From NCBI RefSeq assembly GCF_003852515.1, contig NZ_QAJK01000052.1, positions 52,631-116,630 of the forward strand: a DNA stretch of 64,000 bases, written 5' to 3'. The stretch comes from Variovorax sp. KBW07 (lineage in GTDB: Bacteria; Pseudomonadota; Gammaproteobacteria; Burkholderiales; Burkholderiaceae_C). Numbering within the stretch: the stretch's first letter is position 1; the number at the start of each line of letters is the position of its first letter. The notes under the pieces are model-generated. The model did not search any database. It saw only the letters and a list, made by a program, of their open reading frames with translations, and was not told the DNA's origin. Below are positions 1 to 9,092 of this stretch, piece by piece. The position numbers and the translations under genes are program-made.

Positions 1-196
1 GCCAGCAGCTTGGAAGCTGCAGGCTGGGTATTCCGTATCGGTGTTTCGTGGGTGTCGGCTTGACTCGGGTGCCTGGCTTGCCACTTTGCGCAATTGCGCG
101 GGGTTTGCAGCTCGGCGCCAAAGCGGCATCGACCTCACAGCATGGTCGTCAGTGCTCTAAACTTCTGTCTAATCAAGCACTTACACGACCGCGCTG
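1..196. other. Intergenic region at left edge, upstream of rluC
   Basis: No convincing coding sequence is seen. In related bacteria rne (ribonuclease E) lies divergently on the other side of rluC, so this stretch probably holds the divergent promoters and perhaps the long rne leader, but rne itself is outside the window. A small hairpin (GCAGCT / AGCTGC, 5-20) and a GTGCT...AGCAC inverted repeat near 151-180 are visible. No promoter boxes were assigned. Confidence 0.4.
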
Positions 197-1312
197 GTGA
201 AAAACATTATAGGTGCGAAGCAAAGCCCCGAGACCGCTCCAAATCCCGCAGGCCGAAACGCCTCAGGGGATGCCTCGGGTGAAACCGGGGCGCCGCATTC
301 GGCCATCAAATTCATTACGGTCGACGCCGAATCCGCCGGCCAGCGGTTGGACAACTTCCTGTTCCGCCATCTGAAAGGCGTTCCGAAGACGCACGTCTAC
401 CGGATCATCCGGTCGGGCGAGGTGCGCATCAACAAGGGCCGGGCCCAGGCCGAGACCCGCATCGAGGTCGGCGACGTTCTGCGGCTGCCGCCGGTGCGGA
501 TTTCGCCGCGCGCGGAAGAGGGCGCCGCCCCGCCCGCGCCGGCCCGCGAGTTTCCGGTGCTGCTGGAAGACGATGCCGTGCTGGCCATCGACAAGCCCGC
601 CGGCGTGGCGGTGCATGGCGGCAGCGGCGTGAGCTTCGGCGTGATCGAGCAGTTGCGCACCGCGCGGCCGGGCGCCAAGTTCCTGGAGCTGGTGCACCGG
701 CTGGACCGCGAGACCTCGGGCATCCTGCTGGTCGCCAAGAAGCGCAGCGCGCTGCTTGCCCTGCAGGACCAGTTCCGCGAACGCGAAACCGGCAAGACCT
801 ACCTGGCGCTGGTGGAAGGCAACTGGCCCGCCAACAAGAAGGTGCTCGATGCGCCGCTGGCCAAGTACCTGCTGCCGGGCTCCGATGGCACGGCCGGCGC
901 CGGAGAGCGCCGCGTGCGCGTGGTCGCCAAGGACCATCCGGACGCGATGCGCGCCGTGACGCTGGTGCGCGTGCTGGCCCGGCTCGCGCTGCCCGGGGAC
1001 GCCGCGCCGCTGTCGTTGCTGGCCGTGACCATCAAGACCGGCCGCACTCATCAGATCCGCGTTCATCTGGCGTCGGCCGGCCATGCGATCGCGGGCGACG
1101 ACAAATACGGCGACTTCGAGCGCCAGCGCGCCTTGCAGAAGCTCGGCCTGAAGCGCATGTTCCTGCATGCCTGGCGGCTCCAGTTCAACCACCCTGCCAG
1201 CGGCGAACGCGTGGCGTTGCAGGCCGACCTGCCGCCCGAACTGCGCACGCTGTTGCCGTCCGCCGCGCTCGACGCGATGGCCCAACATCCCACTCCCACG
1301 TCCCATGACTGA
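197..1312 (+). CDS. rluC: 23S rRNA pseudouridine synthase RluC
   Basis: RluC-type enzymes convert specific uridines of 23S rRNA to pseudouridine during 50S assembly. The 371 aa product has an N-terminal S4 RNA-binding domain (about residues 48-98) followed by the RluA-type catalytic domain. The signature HRLDRETSG lies at 167-175, with the catalytic aspartate at Asp170. The conserved RTHQIRVHL segment follows near the C-terminus. The first ~35 residues are poorly conserved in character and the first codon is GTG, so the true start could be slightly downstream. The stop overlaps the start of the next gene by 8 bp, suggesting co-transcription. Confidence 0.93.
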   Translation: MKNIIGAKQSPETAPNPAGRNASGDASGETGAPHSAIKFITVDAESAGQRLDNFLFRHLKGVPKTHVYRIIRSGEVRINKGRAQAETRIEVGDVLRLPPVRISPRAEEGAAPPAPAREFPVLLEDDAVLAIDKPAGVAVHGGSGVSFGVIEQLRTARPGAKFLELVHRLDRETSGILLVAKKRSALLALQDQFRERETGKTYLALVEGNWPANKKVLDAPLAKYLLPGSDGTAGAGERRVRVVAKDHPDAMRAVTLVRVLARLALPGDAAPLSLLAVTIKTGRTHQIRVHLASAGHAIAGDDKYGDFERQRALQKLGLKRMFLHAWRLQFNHPASGERVALQADLPPELRTLLPSAALDAMAQHPTPTSHD

Positions 1313-1979
1313 TTCTTCTGCAAGACCCCTTCGCTTCGACCTGATCGCCTTCGACTGGGACGGCACCCTCTACGACTCCACGCGGCTGATCGTGCGCTGC
1401 ATCCAGGCCGCGGTGGTCGATGTCGGCGGCGCCAAGCCGAGCGAGAACGACGCCGCCTGGGTGATCGGCCTGGGCCTGGCCGAGGCGCTGGCGCGCGCGG
1501 CGCCCGATGTGCCCAAGGAAAAGTACCCCGAGCTCGGCGCCCGCTATCGCTACCACTACCTGCAGCACCAGGACGACCTGGTGCTGTTCGATGGCGTGCT
1601 GCAGATGCTCGACGCGCTGCGCGCGCGCGGCCACAAGCTGGCCGTGGCCACCGGCAAGTCGCGCCGCGGCCTGAACGAGGCGCTGAAGTCGGTGGCCCTG
1701 CGCGACCGCTTCGAGGCCTCGCGCACCGCCGACGAAACCTTCGGCAAGCCGCACCCCCGCATGCTGCTGGAGCTGATGGAAGAACTCGACGTGCCGGCCG
1801 AGCGCACCCTGATGATCGGCGACACCACGCACGACCTGCAACTGGCGCAGAACGCCGGCTGCCCGAGCGTGGGGGTCAGCTACGGCGCGCACGAGCCCGC
1901 CAGCTTCGACGAATTCAAGCCCCTGTTCGTCGCCCACTCGGTCGCCAGCCTGGAAACGTGGCTCCTCGACAACGCCTGA
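1305..1979 (+). CDS. HAD-superfamily hydrolase, phosphoglycolate-phosphatase-like
   Basis: This 224 aa protein has all four HAD motifs: DWDGT (Asp17/Asp19, nucleophile and acid/base), the Thr of TGKSRRG, the Lys of KPHPRM, and the acidic GDTTHD. A helical cap sits between motifs I and II, as in the Gph / pyrophosphatase PpaX group. It probably removes phosphate from a small phosphorylated metabolite in the cytoplasm; the substrate cannot be read from sequence. The ATG at 1305 is chosen because the in-frame upstream extension lies inside rluC. A Rieske gene follows after 10 bp. Confidence 0.88.
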   Translation: MTDSSARPLRFDLIAFDWDGTLYDSTRLIVRCIQAAVVDVGGAKPSENDAAWVIGLGLAEALARAAPDVPKEKYPELGARYRYHYLQHQDDLVLFDGVLQMLDALRARGHKLAVATGKSRRGLNEALKSVALRDRFEASRTADETFGKPHPRMLLELMEELDVPAERTLMIGDTTHDLQLAQNAGCPSVGVSYGAHEPASFDEFKPLFVAHSVASLETWLLDNA

Positions 1980-1989
1980 AAATTTCGTC

Positions 1990-2358
1990 ATGAGCGAAGA
2001 ACGCATCCCGCTGTGCAATGCCGCGGACCTGGTCGAAGGCGGCCAGGCCGTGCCTTTCGATGTGGTCCATGGCGGGGAAACCTGCCGCGCCTTCGCGGTG
2101 CGTTTCGAGGGGCTGCCCCATGCGTACCTCAATCGCTGCAGCCATGTCGCGATGGAAATGGATTTCCAGCCCGACCGCTTCTTCGACGACACCGGCCAGT
2201 GGCTGCTGTGCGCGACGCACGGCGCGGTCTACAAGCCCGATACCGGCGAATGCGCGGGTGGCCCCTGCCGTGGCGGCCTCGTGAAGATCTCGCTGAGCGA
2301 GCATGACGGCGTGGTGCACTGGCATACTGACTGGAACCTCCAACCCCTCACCTTCTGA
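1990..2358 (+). CDS. Rieske [2Fe-2S] domain protein
   Basis: This small (122 aa) soluble protein consists of a single Rieske domain. The cluster ligands are C50-x-H52 in CSHVAMEMD and C74-x2-H77 in CATHGAVY. There is no membrane segment or oxygenase domain, so it resembles stand-alone ferredoxin-like Rieske proteins that pass electrons to a partner. It lies in a tight same-strand run (HAD phosphatase, this gene, sppA) with gaps of 10 and 3 bp. The electron partner is unknown. Confidence 0.9.
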   Translation: MSEERIPLCNAADLVEGGQAVPFDVVHGGETCRAFAVRFEGLPHAYLNRCSHVAMEMDFQPDRFFDDTGQWLLCATHGAVYKPDTGECAGGPCRGGLVKISLSEHDGVVHWHTDWNLQPLTF

Positions 2359-2361
2359 CAC

Positions 2362-3402
2362 ATGACCGACCCGAATCGCAGAGAACCTGAAGGTTTCGAT
2401 CCGTTTGAGCCGGTAGCTCCCCTCACGCCTACGCAAGACACCTCCAAGAACATGGCTCAAGACCCTACACAGCGCCCCGGCTGGGAGCGCGCAACGCTTG
2501 AAAAGCTCGCTTTCGCCGCGCTGGGCGAGCAGAAGGCCACGCGCCGCTGGAAGACCTTCGTGCGTCTGTCCTGGCTTGCCTTCTTCATCTTCCTGGCCTG
2601 GTTCGCGCTTTCGCGCAGCACGCCGAGCACCGCCAAGACCACGGCGCACACGGCCGTCGTCGAGATCAAGGGCGAAATCGCCGCCGGCGGCGATGCCAGC
2701 GCCGAATTCGTGGTCGCGGCCATGAAGACGGCCTTCGAAGACGACGGTGCCAAGGGCGTGGTGTTGCTGATCAATTCGCCCGGCGGCAGCCCGGTGCAGG
2801 CCGGCATCATCAACGACGAAATCAAGCGGCTGAAGGCCAAGCACAAGAAGCCGGTCTATGCAGTGGTCGAAGAAACCTGCGCCTCGGCCGCCTATTACAT
2901 CGCCGCCGCCACCGACAAGATCTATGTCGACAAGGCCAGCATCGTCGGCAGCATCGGCGTGCTGATGGACGGCTTCGGCTTCACCGGCGTGATGGAAAAG
3001 GTCGGCGTCGAGCGCCGCTTGCTGACCGCCGGCGAGAACAAGGGCTTTCTCGATCCGTTCAGCCCGATGAGCGACGCGCAGCGCGCCCATGCCCAGACGA
3101 TGCTGAACCAGATCCACACCCAGTTCATCAATGTGGTGAAGACCGGCCGCGGTGACCGTTTGAAGCTCGACACCCCTGGCCTTTTCAGCGGCCTGTTCTG
3201 GAGCGGTGAACAAGCCGTCCAGTACGGCCTGGCCGACCAGCTGGGCAACGTCGACTACGTGGCCCGCGAAGTCATCAAGGCCGACGAGGTGATCGACTAC
3301 ACGCGCCGCGACAACGTGGCCGAAAAGCTGGCCAAGAAGTTCGGCGCCTCCATGGCTGAAACCACTGTGCGCCTGATGCACAGCACGCCGGCGCTGCGCT
3401 GA
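2362..3402 (+). CDS. sppA: Signal peptide peptidase, S49 family (SppA type)
   Basis: This membrane-anchored serine protease degrades cleaved signal peptides and other membrane fragments. The 346 aa product has a polar N-terminus, one transmembrane helix at about 67-84, and a single S49 domain facing the periplasm. The Ser/Lys dyad is readable as Ser175 in ETCASAAYYIA and Lys227 in GENKGF. It is the short single-domain form, unlike the ~618 aa duplicated E. coli SppA. An internal Met31 is an alternative start. It is the last gene of the run that begins with rluC. Confidence 0.9.
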   Translation: MTDPNRREPEGFDPFEPVAPLTPTQDTSKNMAQDPTQRPGWERATLEKLAFAALGEQKATRRWKTFVRLSWLAFFIFLAWFALSRSTPSTAKTTAHTAVVEIKGEIAAGGDASAEFVVAAMKTAFEDDGAKGVVLLINSPGGSPVQAGIINDEIKRLKAKHKKPVYAVVEETCASAAYYIAAATDKIYVDKASIVGSIGVLMDGFGFTGVMEKVGVERRLLTAGENKGFLDPFSPMSDAQRAHAQTMLNQIHTQFINVVKTGRGDRLKLDTPGLFSGLFWSGEQAVQYGLADQLGNVDYVAREVIKADEVIDYTRRDNVAEKLAKKFGASMAETTVRLMHSTPALR

Positions 3403-3441
3403 AGGAAGCGCTGGCCGAGCGCTGACCAACAGCAGTCGGCG

Positions 3442-4599
3442 CTACCGGTTTTCTTCGCTGCTGGCGGTGTAGCGCGCCGAACCCGCCAGCGCGACGGCGA
3501 AAACCACGACCACATACAGCGCGGCCGTCAGCGAGGTGGCCCGCGCGATCAGGCCGATCACCGCGGGGCCTGCCATGAACCCCAGATAGGCCACCGCCGA
3601 GACCGCCGCAATGCCGCGTGCCGGCTCGATGCCCGGCACCTTCGCCGAGGCGGAGAACAAGATGGGCACCACGTTCGCAAAGCCGATGCCCACGCCCGCG
3701 AAGCCGACCAGGGCCAGCCAGGGCAGGTCGGTGAGCAGCACCAGCGTCATGGCGGCGGCCGCCAACAGGCCGCTGCCGAGCAGCAGCGCCGTCGGCTGGA
3801 AGCGGGCACGCATGGCATCGCCACCAAAGCGCGCGGCTGCCATGGCTCCCGAGAAGCTCGCATAGGCCAGTGCGGCCTGCTGCTGCGGAGCACCGACTTC
3901 CTGTTGCATATAGAGCACGCTCCAGTCGTAGATCGCGCCTTCGGCGATCAGGCCCAGTGCAGCGAGCACGCCCAGCACCGCCAGCGCGCCACGCGGCAGG
4001 AGAAAGCCGTGGTCGGCGTCGGCCTCGCCGCTCGCGGTGACGGGCTTGGGCAACATGCGTGTCGAAGCCACGGCGACGACCAGCACCATGGCTGCGGCCA
4101 CCAGCAGCAAATGAGCCTGGGCGCCAAGCCCGGCGGCCAGCGCCGCGCTGCCGCTGGCCGCGCCCGCCATGCCGCCGAGGCTGAACATGCCGTGCATGCC
4201 GCTCATCAACGGCGTGCCGCTGTGCAGTTCGAGTTGCGCGGCTTCGGTGTTGATCGAAACGTCGAACACGCTGGTGACGAGGCCGAAGGCCGCCAGTAAA
4301 CCCAGCAGCGCGACATAGCCGGGCATGGCGATCAGGCCGGCCAGCAGCAGCGCGTAGATGCAGCCGCAGATGCCGGCCATGCGGCGCGGGCCATTGCGGC
4401 CGATCCAGCGGCCAGCGCTGGTCAGCCCGAACATCGCGCCGGCGCCGGCCGCGAGCATTGCCAGGCCCAGTTGTGCTTCGTCGATGCCGTAGTGCGCCTT
4501 CACCGTGGGCACGTGCACGCCCCAGGTCGCGAAGATGAAGCCGGCGGAAAAGAACTGCGCGCGCGAAGCCCAGCGCGTGCCTGCGGTCACGGCGACCAT
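3442..4599 (-). CDS. Major facilitator superfamily transporter
   Basis: This is a 385 aa, very hydrophobic protein with about 12 predicted transmembrane helices. The loop after helix 2 (GRWIGRNGPRR) resembles the MFS signature G-x3-D/R-R-x-G-R-R/K. The general look is close to the YbjJ-like group of sugar/drug-type permeases, but no substrate can be assigned. It lies 2 bp downstream of the methylase gene on the same strand and converges on sppA. Confidence 0.85.
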   Translation of the reverse strand: MVAVTAGTRWASRAQFFSAGFIFATWGVHVPTVKAHYGIDEAQLGLAMLAAGAGAMFGLTSAGRWIGRNGPRRMAGICGCIYALLLAGLIAMPGYVALLGLLAAFGLVTSVFDVSINTEAAQLELHSGTPLMSGMHGMFSLGGMAGAASGSAALAAGLGAQAHLLLVAAAMVLVVAVASTRMLPKPVTASGEADADHGFLLPRGALAVLGVLAALGLIAEGAIYDWSVLYMQQEVGAPQQQAALAYASFSGAMAAARFGGDAMRARFQPTALLLGSGLLAAAAMTLVLLTDLPWLALVGFAGVGIGFANVVPILFSASAKVPGIEPARGIAAVSAVAYLGFMAGPAVIGLIARATSLTAALYVVVVFAVALAGSARYTASSEENR

Positions 4600-4601
4600 C
4601 T

Positions 4602-5366
4602 TCAGCGACCGATCGCGAACACGGCGGGCAGGCGTTCGTCCGTTGCGGTCTGGGGCTTGGCGCGCCAGCCCTTCACTGTTTCGCTGCGCACATGGGCGGT
4701 GGCCAGCGTGAGGCCGCGAGCAACCGCCAGGCGGGTGTTGTGCTGCAGTGTCTGCACGAGGCCCTGCAGCAACGCGGCGTTGCGGTAGGGCGTTTCGATG
4801 AACAACTGCGTCTGGCCGGTCTTGAGCGCGAGTGCTTCGAGTTCGCGAATGCGAACCTGGCGCTCGCCGGCGTCCTGCGGGAGGTATCCGACGAAGGCGA
4901 AGTTCTGGCCGTTCAGGCCGCTCGCCGCCAGTGCCAGCAGCAGCGACACCGGGCCGGTCAGCGGCACGACGGTGATGCCGAGGTCGTGCGCGGCGCGCGC
5001 CACCGAAGAGCCGGGGTCGGCCACGGCCGGCATGCCGGCTTCGCTGAGCAGGCCGATGTCATGGCCTTCGAGTGCGGCGGCCAGCAGGGGGCGGGCGTCG
5101 AACTGGCCCGCGTGATCGCCCTTCTTGTGCACTTCGCGCGGCAGTTCCTGGATGGTTTGCGCCTGCAGGGGTGCAGCCAGCGGTGCCACCGCGTCGATGC
5201 GTTTCAGATAGGCGCGCGCGGACTTGGCGTTTTCGCAGATCCAGTGCGTGATGCCCGCAGCCACCTGCAGCGTGCCGAGCGGCAGGGCGTCTTGCAGCGG
5301 GGCCTGGACGTCGCAGCCGAAGTCGAGCGGCGCGGGAACGAGGTAGAGCTTGCCGGGTGTCGTCAC
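4602..5366 (-). CDS. SAM-dependent methyltransferase, tetrapyrrole-methylase fold, RsmI-like
   Basis: The central block SEAGMPAVADPG...PLTGPVSLLLALAASGL matches the SAM-binding region of RsmI, the 16S rRNA C1402 2'-O-methyltransferase. At 254 aa it is shorter than classical RsmI (~285 aa), and the N-terminal G-T-x-I-G-N-L-x-D block is replaced by LVPAPLDFG. It is therefore an RsmI-related paralogue rather than a certain RsmI. Its start overlaps the maf stop by 4 bp, which implies translational coupling. Confidence 0.82.
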   Translation of the reverse strand: MTTPGKLYLVPAPLDFGCDVQAPLQDALPLGTLQVAAGITHWICENAKSARAYLKRIDAVAPLAAPLQAQTIQELPREVHKKGDHAGQFDARPLLAAALEGHDIGLLSEAGMPAVADPGSSVARAAHDLGITVVPLTGPVSLLLALAASGLNGQNFAFVGYLPQDAGERQVRIRELEALALKTGQTQLFIETPYRNAALLQGLVQTLQHNTRLAVARGLTLATAHVRSETVKGWRAKPQTATDERLPAVFAIGR

Positions 5367-5944
5367 AGGAGGTCGACCCCCGCGGCGCGCAGCATCTGGC
5401 AGGTGCGGATCAGCGGCAGGCCGACCAGTGCGGATGGATCGTCGCTGTCGATGGCGCTCAGCAGGGCAATGCCGAGGCCCTCGCTCTTGGCGCTGCCGGC
5501 GCAGTCGTAGGGCTGCTCGGCCAGCAGGTATTGCTCGATGGCGGCATCGGTCAGGTCGCGGAACACCACGCGAACAGGGGCGATGTCGCGCTGGACGAAG
5601 CCCGTCGCATGGCAGACGACGGCCACGGCGGTCTGGAATATCAGCGTCTGGCCGCGCATGCGGCGCAGTTGGGCGGTGGCGCGGGCATGGTCGCCGGGCT
5701 TGCCGAGGGCTTCTCCGGCCAGGTCGGCCACCTGGTCGGAGCCGATCACCACGGCTTCAGGAAAGCGGGCGGCCACGGCGTTGGCTTTTTCGAGCGCCAG
5801 GCGCACCGCCAGGTCGCGCGGCGTTTCGCCGGGCAGGGGTGTTTCGTCCACTTCGGGGGACTGCACATCGAAGGGCAATCGAAGGCGGGTGAGCAGTTCG
5901 CGGCGGTAGCGCGAGGTCGAGGCGAGGATCACGGTGCGTTGCAT
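5363..5944 (-). CDS. maf: Maf family nucleotide pyrophosphatase, YceF type
   Basis: This 193 aa protein opens with ILASTSRYRRELL and contains EVDETP, the acidic IGSDQV motif, the CAGSAKSEGLGI block and VGLPLIRTCQML. These are diagnostic of Maf proteins, and the pattern is closest to E. coli YceF, a 7-methyl-GTP pyrophosphatase. It cleaves non-canonical NTPs to monophosphates. Start: ATG at 5944, because the family begins immediately before the first beta strand; a 13-residue upstream extension is possible. It is divergent from yceD with an 80 bp gap, matching the maf/yceD/rpmF neighbourhood of other proteobacteria. Confidence 0.92.
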   Translation of the reverse strand: MQRTVILASTSRYRRELLTRLRLPFDVQSPEVDETPLPGETPRDLAVRLALEKANAVAARFPEAVVIGSDQVADLAGEALGKPGDHARATAQLRRMRGQTLIFQTAVAVVCHATGFVQRDIAPVRVVFRDLTDAAIEQYLLAEQPYDCAGSAKSEGLGIALLSAIDSDDPSALVGLPLIRTCQMLRAAGVDLL

Positions 5945-6024
5945 GGGACGATTGTGCGTGAGCTGCCCAAAACCGTGCGGCACGCTCGCTGTGGAGATGC
6001 GGCGGGCGCGATAGACTGGCGTGG

Positions 6025-6582
6025 ATGAACAGAGAATTTGCCCCCGAACGGCTCAACGTGCCAGCCTTTGCGGCTGCCGCCGCGTCCCTTGAGGCTGCCG
6101 ACCCGGTGCCTGGCTACGAGCGCCTGGTCGCCGAACTGGCCGCCCCAGCGCCCGATGCCGTGGTCCATTGGGAAGCCACTGGCGAGGAGCGCTCCGGCGC
6201 GGACGGCAAGCCGACGCCCTGGCTGCACCTGGAAGCCGAAACCACCGTACCGCTGGTTTGCCAGCGTTGCCTGTCGCCGGTCGAGACCCTGCTGACGGTC
6301 GACCGCTGGTTCCGTTTCGTGGCCGACGAGGCCACGGCGGAGGCCGAAGACGAGGAATCTGAAGAAGACCTGCTGGTCATCAGCCGCGATTTCGACCTCC
6401 AGTCCCTGATCGAAGACGAGTTGTTGATGGAAATTCCCGTCACGCCCGTTCACGACGTCTGCCCGGTCCCGGTGCAGCTCTCGTCCAGCGACGACGATTT
6501 CCAGGAGGCCGAAGCGGCCAAGCCGAACCCCTTTGCGGTGCTCGGAGCGTTGCGTTCGCGCAAGCCGGGCGAGGGCAAGTAG
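6025..6582 (+). CDS. yceD: DUF177 / YceD family protein
   Basis: This 185 aa acidic protein belongs to the DUF177 (YceD) family, which is almost always encoded just upstream of rpmF. The conserved CQRCL pair of cysteines and a later CP are visible. The family is linked to 23S rRNA maturation or stability in plants and bacteria. A small GGGC-AAGTA-GCCC hairpin with a short T run overlaps its stop codon and may reduce read-through into the rpmF leader. Confidence 0.9.
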   Translation: MNREFAPERLNVPAFAAAAASLEAADPVPGYERLVAELAAPAPDAVVHWEATGEERSGADGKPTPWLHLEAETTVPLVCQRCLSPVETLLTVDRWFRFVADEATAEAEDEESEEDLLVISRDFDLQSLIEDELLMEIPVTPVHDVCPVPVQLSSSDDDFQEAEAAKPNPFAVLGALRSRKPGEGK

Positions 6583-6602
6583 CCCTTTTCCGCAGGCTGG
6601 GC

Positions 6603-6608
6603 TATAAT
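6603..6608 (+). promoter_or_regulatory. Candidate -10 box upstream of rpmF
   Basis: A perfect TATAAT lies 130 bp upstream of the rpmF start in the yceD-rpmF gap. No good -35 hexamer is seen at 16-18 bp, so this is a partial promoter call. The implied leader of about 120 nt ends with a good Shine-Dalgarno (CAGGAG) 8 bp before the rpmF ATG. Confidence 0.4.
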
Positions 6609-6737
6609 CATGGGCTTCGCGCGCGCCGCCGTGAGCAGCGATACAGGGAAGGGCATTCCATACATGCCGCCATCTTTTTTGTATTGCCACCGCTTGAGCC
6701 CGCATCCAATCACTCACCTAACAGTCCAGGAGCCATC

Positions 6738-6920
6738 ATGGCCGTCCAGCAAAACAAGAAGTCGCCTTCCAAGCGCGGCATGCACCGTTCCCACAATGCG
6801 CTGGTCGTGCCCGGCATCGCCGTGGAACCGACCACCGGCGAAACGCATCTGCGTCACCACATCAGCCCCAACGGTTTCTACCGTGGCCGCCAGGTGCTCA
6901 AGAACAAGTCTGAAGCCTGA
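6738..6920 (+). CDS. rpmF: 50S ribosomal protein L32 (bL32)
   Basis: The 60 aa basic protein begins [17 protein letters not shown] and ends in GFYRGRQVL, typical of bL32 in Burkholderiales. It is the cysteine-free form, lacking the zinc ribbon. The ATG at 6738 is supported by a strong CAGGAG ribosome-binding site. It lies between yceD and plsX, as in most beta- and gammaproteobacteria. Confidence 0.97.
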   Translation: MAVQQNKKSPSKRGMHRSHNALVVPGIAVEPTTGETHLRHHISPNGFYRGRQVLKNKSEA

Positions 6921-6938
6921 TCTCGCATCCCAAGGCCG

Positions 6939-6980
6939 AGGCCCGAAGCTACTTCTGCTGTAGCGTCGGGCCTTTGTTTT
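6939..6980 (+). terminator. Intrinsic terminator/attenuator between rpmF and plsX
   Basis: A 14 bp stem with one mismatch (AGGCCCGAAGCTAC, 6939-6952, with GTAGCGTCGGGCCT, 6960-6973) and a 7 nt loop is followed by TTGTTTT. The T tract ends immediately at the plsX start codon. Confidence 0.8.
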
Positions 6981-6981
6981 G

Positions 6982-8079
6982 ATGGCTACGTCTCTTTCTC
7001 CCGAATCCGCTGCTGCGCCTTCTGCAATCACGCTCGCCGTGGATTGCATGGGGGGCGACCATGGGCCGCGCGTCACGCTTGCGGCCTGCCGCGCGTTTCT
7101 CGAGCGGCACAGCGAGGCCTCGTTGTTGCTGGTCGGTGCGCCGGCTGCACTGGCGGGCTTTGCCGCGCATCCACGGGCCCGCATCGTCGCTGCCAGCGAG
7201 GTGGTGGGCATGGACGACCCCGTTGAAATCGCATTGCGCAAGAAGAAGGATTCTTCGATGCGCGTCGCGATCCAGCAGGTCAAGGACGGCTCGGCGCAAG
7301 CCGCCATCTCCGCCGGCAACACCGGTGCGCTGATGGCCATTGCGCGCTATCTGCTCAAGACGCTCGAAGGCATCGATCGCCCGGCCATCGCGCCGCAGCT
7401 GCCGAACGCCAAGGGCGGGGCGACGACCGTGCTCGACCTGGGTGCAAACGTCGATTGCGACGCCGAAGACCTGCTTCAGTTCGCCGTGCTGGGCTCCGCG
7501 CTGGTCTCGGCGCTGACCGGCAACGAGTCGCCTTCGGTCGGTCTGCTCAATATTGGCGAAGAAGCCATCAAGGGCAGCGAAACGATTAAAAAAGCGAGCC
7601 AACTGCTGCGTACGGCCGCCAATTCCAAAGATTTGAACTTCTACGGCAACGTCGAAGGCAATGACATTTTCAAGGGCACGACCGACATCATCGTCTGCGA
7701 CGGATTTGTCGGAAACGTGGCGTTGAAGGCCAGTGAAGGCGTGGCGTCGATGATCCAGGAATTCATCCGGGCAGAGTTCTCGCGAAACGTTTTCACCAAA
7801 ATTGCGGCAATTGTTGCTTACCCGGTCCTAAAAGCCTTTAAAGGTCGCGTTGATCACCGTCGTTACAACGGCGCCGCCCTTTTGGGCCTGCGTGGACTGG
7901 TTTTCAAGAGCCATGGCTCGGCCGACGAAGTGGCTTTCGGCTACGCGCTGGATCGCGCTTATGATGCCGCTCGCAACAACCTGCTCGATCGCGTGCGGGC
8001 CCGCATCGCCCACGCCGCGCCATTGCTCGCGCGGCAGGAACCGGCGGTGCCGGTCGACGCGACGGCCCTTCACGTTTGA
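6982..8079 (+). CDS. plsX: Phosphate acyltransferase PlsX
   Basis: PlsX makes acyl-phosphate from acyl-ACP for phospholipid synthesis and acts as a peripheral membrane enzyme. The 365 aa product has the N-terminal [11 protein letters not shown] signature and [10 protein letters not shown]. The ATG at 6982 directly follows a terminator T tract and has no recognisable Shine-Dalgarno; an in-frame TTG is immediately upstream. Its TGA overlaps the fabH ATG by one base, so plsX and fabH are coupled. Confidence 0.95.
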   Translation: MATSLSPESAAAPSAITLAVDCMGGDHGPRVTLAACRAFLERHSEASLLLVGAPAALAGFAAHPRARIVAASEVVGMDDPVEIALRKKKDSSMRVAIQQVKDGSAQAAISAGNTGALMAIARYLLKTLEGIDRPAIAPQLPNAKGGATTVLDLGANVDCDAEDLLQFAVLGSALVSALTGNESPSVGLLNIGEEAIKGSETIKKASQLLRTAANSKDLNFYGNVEGNDIFKGTTDIIVCDGFVGNVALKASEGVASMIQEFIRAEFSRNVFTKIAAIVAYPVLKAFKGRVDHRRYNGAALLGLRGLVFKSHGSADEVAFGYALDRAYDAARNNLLDRVRARIAHAAPLLARQEPAVPVDATALHV

Positions 8080-9056
8080 TGACCCCTTACTCACGCATTA
8101 CCGGCACCGGCAGCTACCTGCCCCCACGCCGCGTGACCAACGACGACCTCGCCAAGGATCTGGCGGCACGCGGAATCGAAACTTCCGACCAGTGGATCGT
8201 CGAGCGCACCGGCATTCATGCGCGCCACTTTGCCGCGCCGGAAGTTACCAGCAGCGATCTAGGCCTTGAAGCCGCCAGGCACGCCCTGGAGGCCGCCGGC
8301 CGCAAGGCCAGCGATGTCGACCTGATCATCGTCGCGACCTCCACGCCCGACATGGTGTTTCCGTCGTCGGCCGCCATCCTCCAGCACAAGCTCGGCATTG
8401 CCGGCTGCCCGGCGTTCGACGTCCAGGCTGTCTGCAGCGGCTTTGTCTACGCACTGACCGTCGCCGACGCGATGATCCGCACCGGCACGGCGCGCTGTGC
8501 GCTGGTGATCGGTGCCGAAGTGTTCTCCCGCATCCTCGATTTCAACGACCGCACCACCTGCGTGCTGTTCGGTGACGGCGCGGGCGCGGTGGTGCTCGAA
8601 GCCAGCGAAGAACCGGGCATCCTGGCCAGCGACCTGCATGCCGATGGCAAGCACGTCGGCATTCTGTGCGTGCCGGGCCATGTGTCGGGTGGCAACGTGC
8701 TGGGCACGCCGCTGCTGCACATGGACGGGCAGGCTGTGTTCAAGCTCGCGGTTCGCGTGCTCGAAGAAGCGGCGCGCGCCACGCTGGCCAAGGCTGGCAA
8801 GACCGAGGCCGACATCGACTGGCTGATTCCGCACCAGGCCAACATCCGCATCATGGAAGGCACGGCCAAGAAGCTGAAGCTTCCGCGCGAAAAGCTGATC
8901 GTTACCGTCAACGAGCATGGCAACACGTCGGCCGCCTCGATTCCGCTGGCGCTCGACGAGGCTGTGCGTTCCGGCAAGGTGAAAAAGGGCGAAACCCTCA
9001 TGCTCGAAGGCGTGGGTGGTGGTTTCACCTGGGGCGCGGTGCTATTGAATCTGTAG
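8079..9056 (+). CDS. fabH: Beta-ketoacyl-ACP synthase III
   Basis: FabH condenses acetyl-CoA with malonyl-ACP to begin type II fatty acid synthesis. The 325 aa protein has the active-site Cys119 in AVCSGFVYA, the His of [10 protein letters not shown] and the Asn of [12 protein letters not shown], forming the Cys-His-Asn triad. The C-terminal [13 protein letters not shown] is typical. The start overlaps the plsX stop (TGATG). Confidence 0.96.
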   Translation: MTPYSRITGTGSYLPPRRVTNDDLAKDLAARGIETSDQWIVERTGIHARHFAAPEVTSSDLGLEAARHALEAAGRKASDVDLIIVATSTPDMVFPSSAAILQHKLGIAGCPAFDVQAVCSGFVYALTVADAMIRTGTARCALVIGAEVFSRILDFNDRTTCVLFGDGAGAVVLEASEEPGILASDLHADGKHVGILCVPGHVSGGNVLGTPLLHMDGQAVFKLAVRVLEEAARATLAKAGKTEADIDWLIPHQANIRIMEGTAKKLKLPREKLIVTVNEHGNTSAASIPLALDEAVRSGKVKKGETLMLEGVGGGFTWGAVLLNL

Positions 9057-9092
9057 CGTGTTGCGGCGCCTCGATGAGCGCCGCGACGCGAT

